A DNA stretch of 64,000 nucleotides from Strigamia acuminata (GCA_949358305.1 OX442319.1:9238001-9302000); one strand, 5' to 3'. Shown: positions 21,660 to 33,559, numbered from the stretch's first letter. Notes: generated by a model not told the origin, from the sequence alone. Translations and numbers: made by a program.

Positions 21660-22803
21660 GTTATCCGGATTTCAAATCGAGGCGGATAGACATGAATTAG
21701 TCATTGCTTCACGTATTTCGTACGCCGCAAACGAGGCATACACTCAACCTTCGTGCTTTGTATCGTGCGATTGTATGGCTATTGTACGTGTTGTGACGTA
21801 TTTGTTCAAAAAAAATGTTGTTGCAGTTGTAGCTAGCTCCACTGTGCGCTTTAGGACTCGTGGGGTTTGTAGAGGATTAAAGATGGAGGATTTTCGTGGG
21901 GTTGTCGCTAGGTGGGAGTAGTGGTTATCTGGAAAGTGGCTTGGGATGGATGGAAAAGTCTGGTTTTTTGGAAAGTTTAAGTGTTTTAAGGTGTTGGATT
22001 TAAAATTTGGGGATGATAATTGATTTTGTGGGGTTTTATGATGGAGTAAAATAGATTTTTTGGAATGGGTAGCTTTTATTTCAAGTTTTGTGTCAATAAA
22101 TTGATGTTTTGTGAGTGAATTTGATGGATGAATGTGGATTTAAGGTTTTGTTTGTTTAGGAACAAGAGATTAATTAAAATTAATTAAAGTTAATTAATGT
22201 TGGGTCAGGTTTTGTTGAGTTTTTTTTAGTATTTACTACGATGCAACTGTTTATTTTAAATTAAAATCTAAAAAAATTATTTTGTGGTTGTTTATTTATA
22301 TTTTTTAGCATTTGTTTTGTTTTATTTCTAGATTAGAAGTTTTAAAATTGAAATTTTCTGACAGTTGTTGGCTTATTTTTAGTTTTTCCAGGATATTTAT
22401 TAGATTTCGTGCTACCATCTAGCGGGAAATCATTGCGAATCCACTATCTTTATTTCGGTCTAGCAAATTGCGGAGACTTTACCCAGCGAACTTAAAAATG
22501 AATTTTGATCTATTATCCGTTTGTTTTATAGAATAAAATTAATTAATTTTTATTTATTTTTTAAAATAACTATGTTTTATATAAAAAATGACGTCATTAT
22601 TTATAGTATAATAAGATTAATAACCGACAATAAAATAGAAAAAAAATGTTTTTGATACAATTTTACAAATAAACAAACTGTAAAAAACCGATTTTCTTTC
22701 TTCAAATAAAATGAAATAAATCCTTGATCGATATCATTAAATTCATTTACTTCGACTAAATCGAAGCAGACTGCAACATCCGCCACTACTTCCGGTTTGG
22801 AAA
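21660..22803. promoter_or_regulatory. Shared head-to-head spacer between USP3 and KXD1
   Basis: The two start codons diverge from this 1.1-kb stretch, so both promoters should lie here. The part at 21,900-22,400 is strongly G+T-rich on the plus strand. No TATA box is evident. Confidence 0.5.
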
Positions 22804-24506
22804 ATGGCGGCGCAAATACAAGCGCTCGACGAGGGAAAGCCCGTCGGTGCACCAGAGATTTTGGTGGATTCTCTAGCTAGTCAAGTGAACCAAAATGATA
22901 TTGATACAATTCTCCAGTCGCAGAGATTAATGTACAGAATTTGATATTTTTTACACGTAATTTTGGATTTATTTTTGGTTTGTTATTTGACAGGTTGACA
23001 CGGTTTGAAAAGACGAACGAAATGCTACTCAATTGTAATGCATTGACGGCGGCACGCTTCTCGGCCGCGCAACAGGAGTTTAGAAGGCACACGCAGCAAT
23101 TGGTCGAAATGAAGAAGGATTTGGAATCGGTGTTTCGACGCATTAGGTTTGAGGATTGCAATGGAATCTCGGTCGTCGTCTAGAGGCATTACTGGATTGA
23201 ATTAATTTAATTTTCATCCAAGAAATGAATTTTTATCCAAGAAATTGAATCTTCATTCAAGAAATGAATTTTCATCCAAGAAATTGAATTTTCATTCAAG
23301 AAATTCGATTTTCATCCGAGAAATTCAATTTTTATCCGAGAAATTCAATTTTTATCCAAGAAATTCAATTTTTATTAAAGAAATGCAATTTTTATCCAGG
23401 AAATTCAATTTTTTTCCAAGAAATTCAATTTTTATCCAAGAAATTCAATTTTTATTGAAGAAATTCAATTTTTATCCAAGAAATTCAATTTTTATCCAAG
23501 AAATTCAATTTTTATCCAAGAAATTCAATTTTTATCCAAGAAATTCAATTTTTATCCAAGAAATTCAATTTTTATCCAAGAAATTCAATTTTATCCAAAA
23601 AATTCAATTTTTATTAAAACAAATTCAATTTTTATTAAAACAAATTCAATTTTTAATGAAACAAATTCACTTTTATCAAATCAAATTCAATTTTCATCGA
23701 AAAGTTGAATTACTATCGAAACAAATTAAATTTATCTCTAAAATATTACAATGTTTACCAATTGTTATAAAAGAAAATTGGATATTTATTTTTTTGTATA
23801 AAAATTCGATTTTTACCAAATTTTACTATTTAATTCCAAAAACTTTAATTTCTGCTAATGCTATTTTAATTATTTTGTTTCAAAAATTCAATTTGTACCC
23901 TTTTTTCCCCCAAAATAATTCAATTTGTACCCTTTTTTCCCCCAAAATAATTCAATTTGTACCCTTTTTTCCCCCAAAATAATTCAATTTGTACCCTTTT
24001 TTCCCCCAAAATAATTCAATTTGTACCCTTTTTTCCCCCAAAATAATTCAATTTGTACCCTTTTTTCCCCCAAAATAATTCAATTTGTACTGAGCAAATC
24101 ATGTGTTCCAAGCTGACTTACCCAAGAATCCGTATGCCAGGCAACTCTGAGGGGTGCAAATTCACTAACACTTCCATTAAACATTATTTTTTTTACTTTT
24201 TAGGACAATCAAATGCAAACTAAGTCAGCAGTACCAGCCTGCTTTTCAGGGTAATAAAATCAGGATTTACAATAACTAAAAATTAAACAAATCTGTTCCA
24301 ACTATTTATTTTCTTTCATCTTTCCAGCATGCAGTAACGTGTGCAGCATATTAGAGGGAAGCGAGAAAAACAGTCCGGTACAAGAAGCCGAAGAAGAAAA
24401 TGCCAGTTTGACCGTTCGAAATACCAAAAATACTAAACCACAAAGCAGCTCTTGTAGTCAAACAACAACACCCAGTCCAGTCACCTCACCATCAACATCC
24501 GATTAA
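22804..24506 (+). CDS. KXD1: KxDL motif-containing protein 1 (BORC subunit), complete, 4 exons
   Basis: A small coiled-coil subunit of BORC, which recruits Arl8 and kinesin to lysosomes, and related to BLOC-1. Exons 22804-22931, 22994-23146, 24204-24250 and 24328-24506 join in phase (507 nt, 168 aa; human 176). The sequence matches the family at the core: [15 protein letters not shown], then [20 protein letters not shown] with the diagnostic Lys-x-Asp-Leu motif, then a segment ending near QYQPAFQ. The Ser/Thr-rich C-terminal tail is poorly conserved in the family. Introns are GT-AG. Exon 1 ends at AT|gtacag, a slightly unusual donor. Intron 2 (about 1.06 kb) is largely two tandem arrays. The ATG is in a good context (aaaATGGCG) and starts the conserved frame. 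Confidence 0.93.
23216..23700. repeat. 20-bp tandem array in KXD1 intron 2
   Basis: About 23 units with core AAGAAATTCAATTTTTATCC, cleanest at 23,460-23,590 and degenerate at both ends. Confidence 0.96.
23886..24087. repeat. 32-bp tandem array in KXD1 intron 2
   Basis: Six near-identical 32-bp units with core AATTCAATTTGTACCC followed by T and C runs. It retains ATTCAATTT from the neighbouring 20-bp array. Confidence 0.96.
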
Positions 24507-24559
24507 AATTTATTTATATTTGTCCAGTCTTATTTTTATTGCAAAACAAAACTAAATTG

Positions 24560-24650
24560 CTCAAAAATTCGTCAAAATTCGTCAAAATTCGTCAAAATTC
24601 GTCAAAATTCATCAAAATTCGTCAAAATTCATCAAAATTAGTCGTAATTC
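24560..24650. repeat. 10-bp tandem array between KXD1 and AMDHD2
   Basis: About nine copies of AAAATTCGTC with single-base variants, immediately downstream of KXD1. Confidence 0.9.
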
Positions 24651-24980
24651 GTTAAAATTTGAGAAATTTAACTTAATTTAACCAAATTTATCAAAAATTA
24701 GACCATAATTTGTCTAAACATTTAGACAAATCGTCTAAAAATCACTCAAATAGTCTTAAATTTTAAAATTTTCACTAACAAGCTATATTTTCAAAATGTG
24801 TCACTAGAGGGTAGCAACAACCCGCGCAATGCATGATTTCCACCGGGTTTGATATGGTGGAGGGAACAATCAACTCGAGCAGAAATTTTTTGGTTATTAC
24901 GTGTCTTATCTTGAACACTACTACTCACGTTTGCCGCCAGAGGTTGGTAGTAACATGTTGATAATCGTATCATTGCTACG

Positions 24981-27900
24981 ATGACACCTACTAAAGGAAC
25001 ATTGATCCAATTTATAAACTGCAAACTTGTGCGAAGAAGTTCAATCATCTCGGAAGACCTGTGGGTGAGAAATGGAAAAATAGTGGACCCATTCAGTGTT
25101 TATTTTGAAGAAAACACAATTGCGGATATAGTGGTGGACTGTAAAGACTATCTGTTGGCACCAAGCTTTATTGATGTTCAGATTAATGGTAATGTATAGC
25201 GGTGTCTTTTGGATGTAATGTAACACTGGTGTTTTGTTTTTGGCAGGTGCATTTGGTGTGGATTTCTCCAATGAATATGATGATTTGGAAAACGGATTGG
25301 AAAAAGTTGCTCAAGGACTTCTGGCACATGGTGTGACCTCATTTTGTCCAACTGTGATAACATCACCGTCATCACATTATCAAAAAAGTTTACCCAAGAT
25401 GTGCAAAATGGCTGGCAGTGCTCATAGAGCCGGAATTCTAGGTGGGCGCTCGGGTTGTGACAAAATAATAAAAATCGGCAAAGTATCAGCGAAAAACTAG
25501 CGAAGTATTAGCGAAAAACTGGCAAAGTATTAGCGAAAAACTAGCAAAGTATTAGCGAAAAACTAGCGAAGTATTAGCAAAAAAATAGCGAAATATTAGC
25601 AAGGTGTTAGCGAAGGAAAAACTAGCGAAGTATTAGCGAAGGAAAAAGTAGCGAAGTATTAGTGAAGGAAAAAGTAGCGAAGTATTAGTGAAGGAAAAAC
25701 TAGCGAAGTATTAGCGAAGGAAAAACTAGCGAAGTATTAGCGAAGGAAAAACTAGCGAAGTATTAGCAAAGGAAAAATTAGCGAAGTATTAGTGAAGTGT
25801 TAGCAAAGGAAAAACTAGCGAAGTGTTAGCGAAGGAAAAACTAGCGAAGTGTTAGCGAAGGAAAAACTAACTAAGTTTTAGCGAAATACTAGCAAAGTAT
25901 TAGCGAAAAACTAACGAAGTATTAGCGAAAAACTAGCGAAGTATTAGCAGAAAACTAGCGAAGTATTAGCGAAAAACTAGCAAAGTATTAGCTAAAAACT
26001 AGCAAAGTATTAGCGAAAAACTAGCGAAGTATTAGCGAAAAACTAGCGAAGTATTAGCAGAAAACTAGCGAAGTATTAGCGAAAAACTAGCAAAGTATTA
26101 GCGAAAAACTAGCAAAGTATTAGCGAAAAACTAGCAAAGTATTAGCGAAAAACTAGCAAAGTATTAGCGAAAAACTAGCAAAGTATTAGCGAAAAACTAG
26201 CAAAGTATTAGCGAAAAACTAGCAAAGTATTAGCGAAAAACTAACAAAGTATTAGCAGAAAACTAGCGAAGTATTAGCGAAAAAATAGCGAAATATTAGC
26301 AAGGTGTTAGCGAAGTATTAGCGAAAAAATAGCGAAATATTAGCAAGGTGTTAGCGAAGTATTAGCGAAAAAATAGCGAAATATTAGCAAGGTGTTAGCG
26401 AAGGAAAAACTAGCGAAGTGTTAGCGAAGGAAAAACTAGCGAAGTATTAGCGAAAGAAAAACTAGCGAAGGAAAAACTAGCGAAGTATTAGCGAAAGAAA
26501 AACTAGCGAAGGAAAAACTAGCGAAGTATCAGCGAAGGAAAAACTAGCGAAGTATTAGCGAAGGAAAAACTAGTTAAGTATTAGCGAAATACTAGCAAAG
26601 TATTAGTGAAAAACTAGCGAAGTATTAGTGAAATACTAGCGAAGTATTAGCGAAAAACTAGTGAAGTATTTTAGCGAAGTGTAGCTAAACTTGTTGGTGT
26701 GCATCGCAGATTGTTGGTAAAGTTTTTATTTTTATTTTAAATTAGGCGTTCATGTTGAAGGTCCGTTTATTAGTCGTGAAAAACCCGGTGCTCATCCGCA
26801 GAATTTGATCCAAACTTTTGAACATGGGTTTAAGGATGTGGAAAAGATGTACGGAGATTTGTCCAATGTTTGTTTGGTTACGCTGGCCCCAGAATTGCCT
26901 TATGCTTTAGATATAATCAGAGAATTGAGCCAGCGAGGGATTACTGTTTCTCTTGGTATGTAGGATACAGATGGATGATGGTTATTTAATTTTGTGAGAT
27001 TGTAGAAATTTTTTGTTTTGTTTAGGTCATTCCATTGCTAATTTAGCTGAAGGTGAAATTGCTGTTAAAAGTGGAGCTACTTTTGTGACACATTTGTTCA
27101 ATGCAATGTTACCGGTAGGTAAGGTTGGCAAGTTAATTTTGTAATTTTATTATTTAGAGGTTAGGTTGTTGATGCCAATGTTAAAGAATTGGATTTTTTT
27201 GGTTGTTATTATTTGTATTTTTTTGTGATATTGTTTTAGGTGATTATTTTCATTGAAATAATGTTATTGACTTTACAGGGAAAATTTTAATCTTGATTTT
27301 TGTTTTTTTGAATGAAAATCTTGATTTTTGTGTTTTCGAATGAAAATCTTGATTTTTGTCTTTTTGAATGAAAATCTTGATTTTTGTGTTTTTGAATAAA
27401 AATCTTGATTTTTGTGTTTTTGAATGAAAATCTTGATTTTTGTGTTTTTGAATGGAAATCTTGATTTTTGTCTTTTTGAATGAAAAGTTTGATTTTTGTG
27501 TTTTTCAATGAGAATCTTGATGATTTCGTTGATTTTGAGTGAAAATCTTGATGATTTCGTTGATTTTGAGTGAAAATCTTGATGATTTCGTTGATTTTGA
27601 GTGAAAATCTTGATGATTTCGTTGATTTTGAGTGAAAATCTTGATGATTTCGTTGATTTTGAGTGAAAATCTTGATGATTTCGTTGATTTTGATTTTGAG
27701 TGAAAATCTTGATGATTTCGTTGATTTTGAGTGAAAATCTTAATGATTTTGTTGATTTTGAGTGAAAATTTTGATAATTTTGTTGATTTTAAGTGAAAAT
27801 CTTGATGAATATGTTGATTTTGAGTGAAAATCTTGATTTTTATTCTGATTTTCATCAAAATATTGATTTTTTTTCTGATTTTCGTCCAAAATCTTGATTT

Positions 27901-29021
27901 TTCTGATTTTCTATCAAAATATTTTATGGTTTGTCTGATTTTCACGAAAAATTTTCAAGATTTTTCTGATTTTCCGTGAAAACATTAAACTCATGATTTT
28001 CCCTCCACCCAGTGCATATCCCTTTCCTCAAAAAATTCCAAACAACTGATTCCTTTCCAATTCCAGTTCCACCACCGCGATCCCGGACTAGTCGGCTTAC
28101 TAGCCAGTGATAACATCCCAAGCAAACGAACCATATTCTACGGAATCATTGCTGACGGCATCCACACCCACCCGGCCGCTTTACGAATAGCCTACCGCAC
28201 ACACCCAAAAGGCAACCCAAACCCACAACTTACAAAAACCAATAAACAAACCAACCAAAAACAAATTAAACCAATTTCAGGTCTGGTCTTAGTAACTGAT
28301 GCAGTCAGTCTGATGGGACTCCCAAAAGGCGTCCACCACATTGGCCAACAAGAAGTGGAAATCAAGGACAACGGCGCTTACATAATTGGAACAAACACTT
28401 TATGTGGCAGGTTAATTCAAACAGAAAGCAATGCAGTAAGTCTCCTACTTACAACCCAAAATTAATAAATGCCCCGGCGTTTATTTGAGGCAGTGTGGTA
28501 TGCGCTATCGCAAAATGGTAGTTTGTGTCTCTGAAAGTTCGTAACTCGAATGTTCGTATGTGGGGGACTTGCTGTACAAGCGAAAGCAATACAGAGGGTG
28601 AATACTCAAAAATGAAACATGGGAGACAGATTGGACAAACTAAGACAATTCGCTGACGTGTATTAAAGGAAATAAATTAAAAATTGCAGTGTTCCATATT
28701 TGAGTATTCACCCTCTGTAATGTTGTATTTGAGATTGATTTTGTCTTTGTTTTTATTTTAAGTATCGCCACAATGAACGAATGTGTTAAAACATTTAAGC
28801 GGGCGACGGATTGTTCAACGGTCGAAGCGCTGCACTGCGCTTCGCTTCATCCGGCGCAGTTGCTGGGCATAGAAAATCAGAAGGGGCAATTGAATTTCGG
28901 CTGCGATGCCGATTTCATTATTTTGGACAACGATTTGAATGTTCTAGCGACGTACATCAGCGGGCACTGCGTGTGGAAGAAAATTCCAGGGGAATTTATC
29001 AATGCGAGATTACAAATGTGA
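24981..29021 (+). CDS. AMDHD2: N-acetylglucosamine-6-phosphate deacetylase, complete, 7 exons
   Basis: Hydrolyses GlcNAc-6-phosphate to glucosamine-6-phosphate and acetate in the cytosol, returning amino sugar to glycolysis or to UDP-GlcNAc; relevant to chitin turnover in insects. Exons 24981-25188, 25247-25441, 26746-26955, 27026-27114, 28067-28211, 28281-28410 and 28763-29021 join in phase (1,236 nt, 411 aa, the usual length). Family signatures in order: [17 protein letters not shown] with the metal-binding Glu, GHS, THLFNAM, HHRDPG, VTDA with the catalytic Asp, and SLHPAQLLG near the C-terminus. Six introns: five GT-AG, and the fifth (28212-28280, 69 bp) starts GC. Introns 2 and 4 are filled by tandem arrays and intron 6 holds a MITE. 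A polyadenylation signal AATAAA lies at 29034. Confidence 0.96.
25470..26690. repeat. 22-bp tandem array in AMDHD2 intron 2
   Basis: About 50 units of 22 bp (core ACTAGCGAAGTATTAGCGAA) interleaved with longer variants carrying GGAAAA. It fills nearly the whole 1.3-kb intron, leaving normal splice sites at each end. Confidence 0.96.
27286..27520. repeat. 28-bp tandem array in AMDHD2 intron 4
   Basis: About eight units of 28 bp with core GAATGAAAATCTTGATTTTT. Confidence 0.93.
27520..27960. repeat. 31-bp tandem array in AMDHD2 intron 4
   Basis: About 13 units of 31 bp with core GAAAATCTTGATGATTTCGT. It shares GAAAATCTTGAT with the preceding 28-bp array, so one probably derives from the other. 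Confidence 0.94.
28212..28280 (+). other. GC-AG intron of AMDHD2 (69 bp)
   Basis: The exon end …CCAAAAG is followed by gcaacc and the intron closes at tttcag. Only this junction restores the conserved [10 protein letters not shown] reading. No GT donor nearby keeps the frame. Confidence 0.8.
28592..28717. mobile_element. 126-bp MITE with TA flanks in AMDHD2 intron 6
   Basis: CAGAGGGTGAATACTCAAA at the left end is matched by TTTGAGTATTCACCCTCTG at the right. Pairing continues a few bases inward. Both ends abut TA (28590-28591 and 28718-28719). It is Tc1/mariner-like and non-coding. Confidence 0.85.
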
Positions 29022-29033
29022 GGATTGTTTCCA

Positions 29034-29039
29034 AATAAA
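29034..29039 (+). terminator. Polyadenylation signal AATAAA of AMDHD2
   Basis: The hexamer lies 13 bp after the stop codon. The 3' UTR would be very short. Confidence 0.6.
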
Positions 29040-29099
29040 AGAAATGAATTGTCATTTTTATGCCGAATTAAAATTGGATTGTGCAATTGAATAACTCGG

Positions 29100-30714
29100 G
29101 CCAGGAGTGTGTTGTCGGTGGGGTTTGAACACTTTAGCGATGCAGTCTGGCCAGGGTTTTGAAGATGTAGTTAGGCTTAAGTCACTGACTCAGAGTGTAT
29201 TAATCTTCTGTATGAGTGACAGGACTTAATACACTTGATGAATACACTGAATATGGAATGTATCATTCATGCATGCTAGTGACCTCTGTTGTCACAATTT
29301 ACTAGTTTGGTTTAGAATTACAAAAATTTAAATCGTATAAGTGTAAGAAAATAAAATAACAATTTATTGGAAAATTCTAATAACACTAACCACGCGGCCA
29401 TGGCAGGAGGGGCTATGAGGTCTCCTACCCACACGCTCAACACCTGCTCGCACTGCGAGTGTAGCCAAGTGCGCATGGCAAAAAAATGGCACTCTTGCTG
29501 GCAGTGAGACATATTAACCAATTCTTATAAAAATTGGTGAAAAGTTGTAAAACGCCATTAGAAAATATCTAATGAAGGGTCAAAAAAATATTTGTTAATT
29601 AAACTTGAAAATACCCCAAAAAACTGGTGTGTTTATACTTTTGAAACAGACTGTACGCAGCTCATGTCCTCTGCAGCATCAGGAGGAGCAGCCTCCGACA
29701 CAACTACAGGCGGTACTACAGATGCGTTTTCCCGCGCAGTTGCAGCTCACATACGGGCGCGCATGTTTGGGTGTGGGTGAGCAACAGCCTGCTGGAATGA
29801 AGACAATTGGTGTGGGTACAATAACATTTGCCCGAACCTCATTACGCCTAGCGGTGCGCTGTTGCCATCAAACCTGGGCGCGACATTCATGAGATGTGAT
29901 AAGACCTCTGGGATGGTTCTAAGGTTATCCTCATACTGCGCAAGTACATGGCAGATCCTGCAATTGGTGTCGGAGAACGTCACTTACAAGTTAGACGTTA
30001 CATCCTTGGAAATGTGTGTTGCCTGTATGACTATGGCGGATTTCTCCAAATTTGCCATTGGAAATGTATTTTAACCTTTCTAATTACGAATTGGTTTTAA
30101 TGTTTACTAATTCACCATTAGAAAGATCCAAATAAGTTCCCAATGGCGAATTGGGAGAAATAATTCATTACCATAGCAACAAATCGTCAATGTTAATTTG
30201 CGATGTTCTCGGTAAATGTCGGTGTCCCGATCAATTTTATTCTTTTCCTGATTCAGGACACCGAGATCTATAAGAATACGTCTTTCATTTCTTCGCTGTC
30301 GAAAACGCATTGGTGGTACTGGATGCTCCTAACGACCGTCCTTGACAATGACATTCAAGGTCAATTTAAGAAACCCCATTTGGATTTTATACATGCAGGC
30401 ATGCCTCATTTCCTGATTCCAGAATGTATGTTTATTATGTGTCTTATAACCTTGAAAATTGGCTTCAAGGTGGTTTAGGATCATCAATATTAATCATATT
30501 AAGAAATTGTAGCACTAAAACTGATTTTCTTTTGGTTTATGACATTTTTGTCATTCATAAACCGAAACTTTGAATGCGCCTAATTGTTAAGCCTGCTATT
30601 TTTCCGGACTTAAAACAGTGAAATTGCGGGTGGAAAGCGCCATTAAAAAATGGCATTTTGCGGACTTATTGCAGACTTATTGCGGGCTCATCCGAGAAGT
30701 TTTTGACCAAAATT
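29100..30714. other. Intergenic DNA, no supported gene
   Basis: Several short open frames at 29,600-30,480 lack splice signals or recognisable motifs. The only structured element is the nested palindrome at 30,041-30,160. Confidence 0.5.
30041..30160. repeat. Nested inverted repeat
   Basis: TTTCTCCAAATTTGCCATTGG (21 bp, 30041-30061) pairs with 30140-30160 with few mismatches. Inside it CTTTCTAAT pairs with ATTAGAAAG. Related fragments (GCCATTAGAAA) occur near 29,548, so this may be a small MITE. Confidence 0.55.
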
Positions 30715-30715
30715 T

Positions 30716-30932
30716 CAAGGTTTTAAACGAAATTTGAAGTTTTAAAACGAAATTTGAAGTTTTAAAACGAAATTTGAAGTTTTTAAACGAAATTTGAAGT
30801 TTTTAAACGAAATTTGAAGTTTTTAAACGAAATTTGAAGTTTTTAAACGAAATTTGAAGTTTTTAAACGAAATTTGAAGTTTTTAAACGAAATTTGAAGT
30901 TTTTAAACATAATTTGAAGTTTTTAAACGAAA
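30716..30932. repeat. 20-bp tandem array
   Basis: About 11 units, core GAAATTTGAAGTTTTTAAAC. Confidence 0.96.
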
Positions 30933-31189
30933 TTATCACGTGATACGGTAATTGTTTTCCACTTTTCCCAAGTATCATGTGGGTGTAAACATGTTTTCAC
31001 CTTGTTGAATGCATCAATAGGACTTTCATTCACTTGTTATTCACACCGAAAAAAATCCCCATTAACAAAATAAATGAATAAAATTAACAACTTTCCTCAA
31101 ACAAGTGTTCATCTTCGCATGTCAAAACCATTCTTCCAACCCACAACTCCTGACAAATTATTTTCTCCTCCTACTCAAATTTGCTCTTC

Positions 31190-31259
31190 AAACTCACTGC
31201 ACCTGCTACACAATCATGACTTTATTGCCTTAAAAAAAAAATTGTAATAAAATATTTCC

Positions 31260-31292
<33 letters not shown>

Positions 31293-31880
31293 TATTACGT
31301 AATAACTGAGGAAGCAAAACCTTCACCTGCTCAAGATGACCCACCCCGAAGAAAAAGATGGGACGAAAAAAAAATTGATTGAGGAAAAAATAAAGCATAT
31401 AAATTGAACCAGAAAAACGTGAATGTAATAATGGATGCAACAACTTTTTTCTTCACAACAAAAAATAATAAATTTAAAAAAAAAAAAATTAATTTAAAAA
31501 TCTAAAAAAAAAAAATATAAATTTTTTTTCACACAACGGCACCTGCTTTACAAACATTTGACACATATCTCGGGTCGAAAAAAGGTGCGTCCGCTACAGG
31601 ACGCTGTTCTGGCAGGTCGTGACCCCCGTAGGTTGCTTAGACTTGGGACTTGGTCACCGCCCTATTCACAGTGTCGCTATCCACCTGCTGCGCGCGTCGC
31701 TGCCTCGGTGGAATGCGGGCCCTGCAACAGGTTCAAGGGGTGCTTATGCTACCAGGGAGGTGCTACCTGTCGGCCGAGAAAGGGGTACGCTTGAATAAAA
31801 GTGTAGAGGGGGAAAACAAGAAAGAAAAACGCGTCCATGGCCGAATTCCCGCGCTTTTCATGCCTCTTTGACGTGAGGCC
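31190..31880. promoter_or_regulatory. GC-rich island with four E-boxes, possibly regulatory
   Basis: CACCTG occurs at 31200, 31324, 31540 and 31682. A poly-A run of about 30 bases lies at 31,260-31,290. The segment 31,590-31,800 is much more GC-rich than its surroundings and carries a Cys-rich open frame that I do not call as a gene. Confidence 0.35.
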
Positions 31881-32046
31881 AAGGGCAAGGCAACTCCCAT
31901 CAACCCAACCAACTTTTTTTTCCTGTTTTCAATGCACCCATATCGCTATTCAATATTCCGTCTAATATTATAAGTAACAAGTGGGTGAGAAAGTGCCCTT
32001 GGAAAAAAGGTGCTGGCAGTTAGAAAGTGGTTAGGTGGTAATTTTT

Positions 32047-32500
32047 AGTGTTTGAAATTTGTGTTTTGTGTTTAGAAGTTGATTTTTTGTGTTTAAAATT
32101 TGTTTTTTGTGTTTAGAAGTTGATTTTTTGTGTTTAAAATTTGTTTTTTTTTGTGTTTAAAATTTGTTTTTTGTGCTTAAAATTTGATTTTTTGTGTTTA
32201 AAATTTGTTTTTTGTGTTTAAAATTTGTTTTTTGTGTTTAGAAGTTGATTTTTTGTGTTTAAAATTTGTTTTTTTTTGTGTTTAAAATTTGTTTTTTGTG
32301 CTTAAAATTTGATTTTTTGTGTTTAAAATTTGTTTTTTGTGTTTAAAATTTGTTTTTTGTGTTTGAAATTTGTTTTTTGTGTTTAAAATTTGTTTTTTTG
32401 GTGTTTAAAATTTGTTTTTTGTGTTTAAAATTTGTTTTTTGTGTTTAAAATTTGTTTTTTGTGTTTGAAATTTGTTTTTTTTGTGTTTATAAGTTGATTT
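32047..32500. repeat. 20-bp tandem array
   Basis: About 22 units of GTTTAAAATTTGTTTTTTGT with variants. Confidence 0.95.
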
Positions 32501-33559
32501 TTGTTGTTTAGAAATATATTTTGGGGTTAAAAGTTGTTTTCTGGTTGTTTGGTGTGGTTTTGTTAGTATTTCTTAAGCAAAGAGAATTGAGAAAAACCGC
32601 GGAAAACAGGCAGGTGGCACATCTTGCCCTAGAAACAGAGGAAGAGAAACAACTGAGATTCCTAGCCGGTCAACCATCCAAGTGCTAAGAGTCCTTGCTG
32701 AAGAACAGAAGGTCTTTGCTGAAGAGCAGAATTTGGGATTGCGGTTTATCCGAAAGCGAAAGAGCAAAACTAGCTCTAAAAACTGCAGTTTTCCCTATAA
32801 TTTTTCATAATTTAATGTTATTGAATTTTATAAAAAGAATACCGTGAGCGACATGTTTAAAACAAAAATTTACAATCTTCGTAAATATCACTTTACGAAG
32901 CTAAAAGTTCAAATTTACATTAACTTTTCAGCAATTAAAAGACGTTTAAATCCATATTTTTTTCCCAGTGCGTTATTTGTGAAAATTATAAATATTTTTC
33001 CAAAAATATTTTGGCAATCGTAAAACCAAGACAAAATAAACATTGGTTTGAAAATCCATTCAGGATATTATTTCAGTGGTTTTTTTCTTAGTGTTCCGTT
33101 TGCATTTTGAGTGTTAGCTGTTTGGTGTTTTTTTTTTTTTTAATATTGTTTTATAATGTTATAGATGTGAAAGGGCAATGTATTGAGTTTAATGTTTACG
33201 TTTATTTCCTTATTCTGTGACCTTCAAAGTTCACACTCTCAACTGAACCACAAACACCTGTCCTTCCTTTAGCTGGCGCATCATTGATGCTTCATTGGAC
33301 TTCTATAAGCTAAGCCTACCTGCCAACTTGTATGTGCAATTGTGTTTCTTAGTGATTCACCTGTTTTGAAAACAAGCACAGCTATTTTTGAGCAGCAACT
33401 AAACTAGAATACTGCGTGGATTTTGCTATTTTATTTTGGCTGAAACTATTCATGCTGCAATGAATTTTGATAATTTTAAGATTATAATTCTTAATAAAAC
33501 GACTATACAAGGCGTTTTGCATATTGGGAAATTTTTCTAGGAATTTTCTTGCATTTTGT

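Noticed and set aside
23245-23982. 245-codon plus-strand frame.
   Set aside because: It is read through the KXD1 intron arrays and lies between verified exons.
29380-29420. tRNA-like string near the minus-strand GGCCGCGTGGTTAGTG, considered as a tRNA or SINE head.
   Set aside because: No B box or cloverleaf could be completed.
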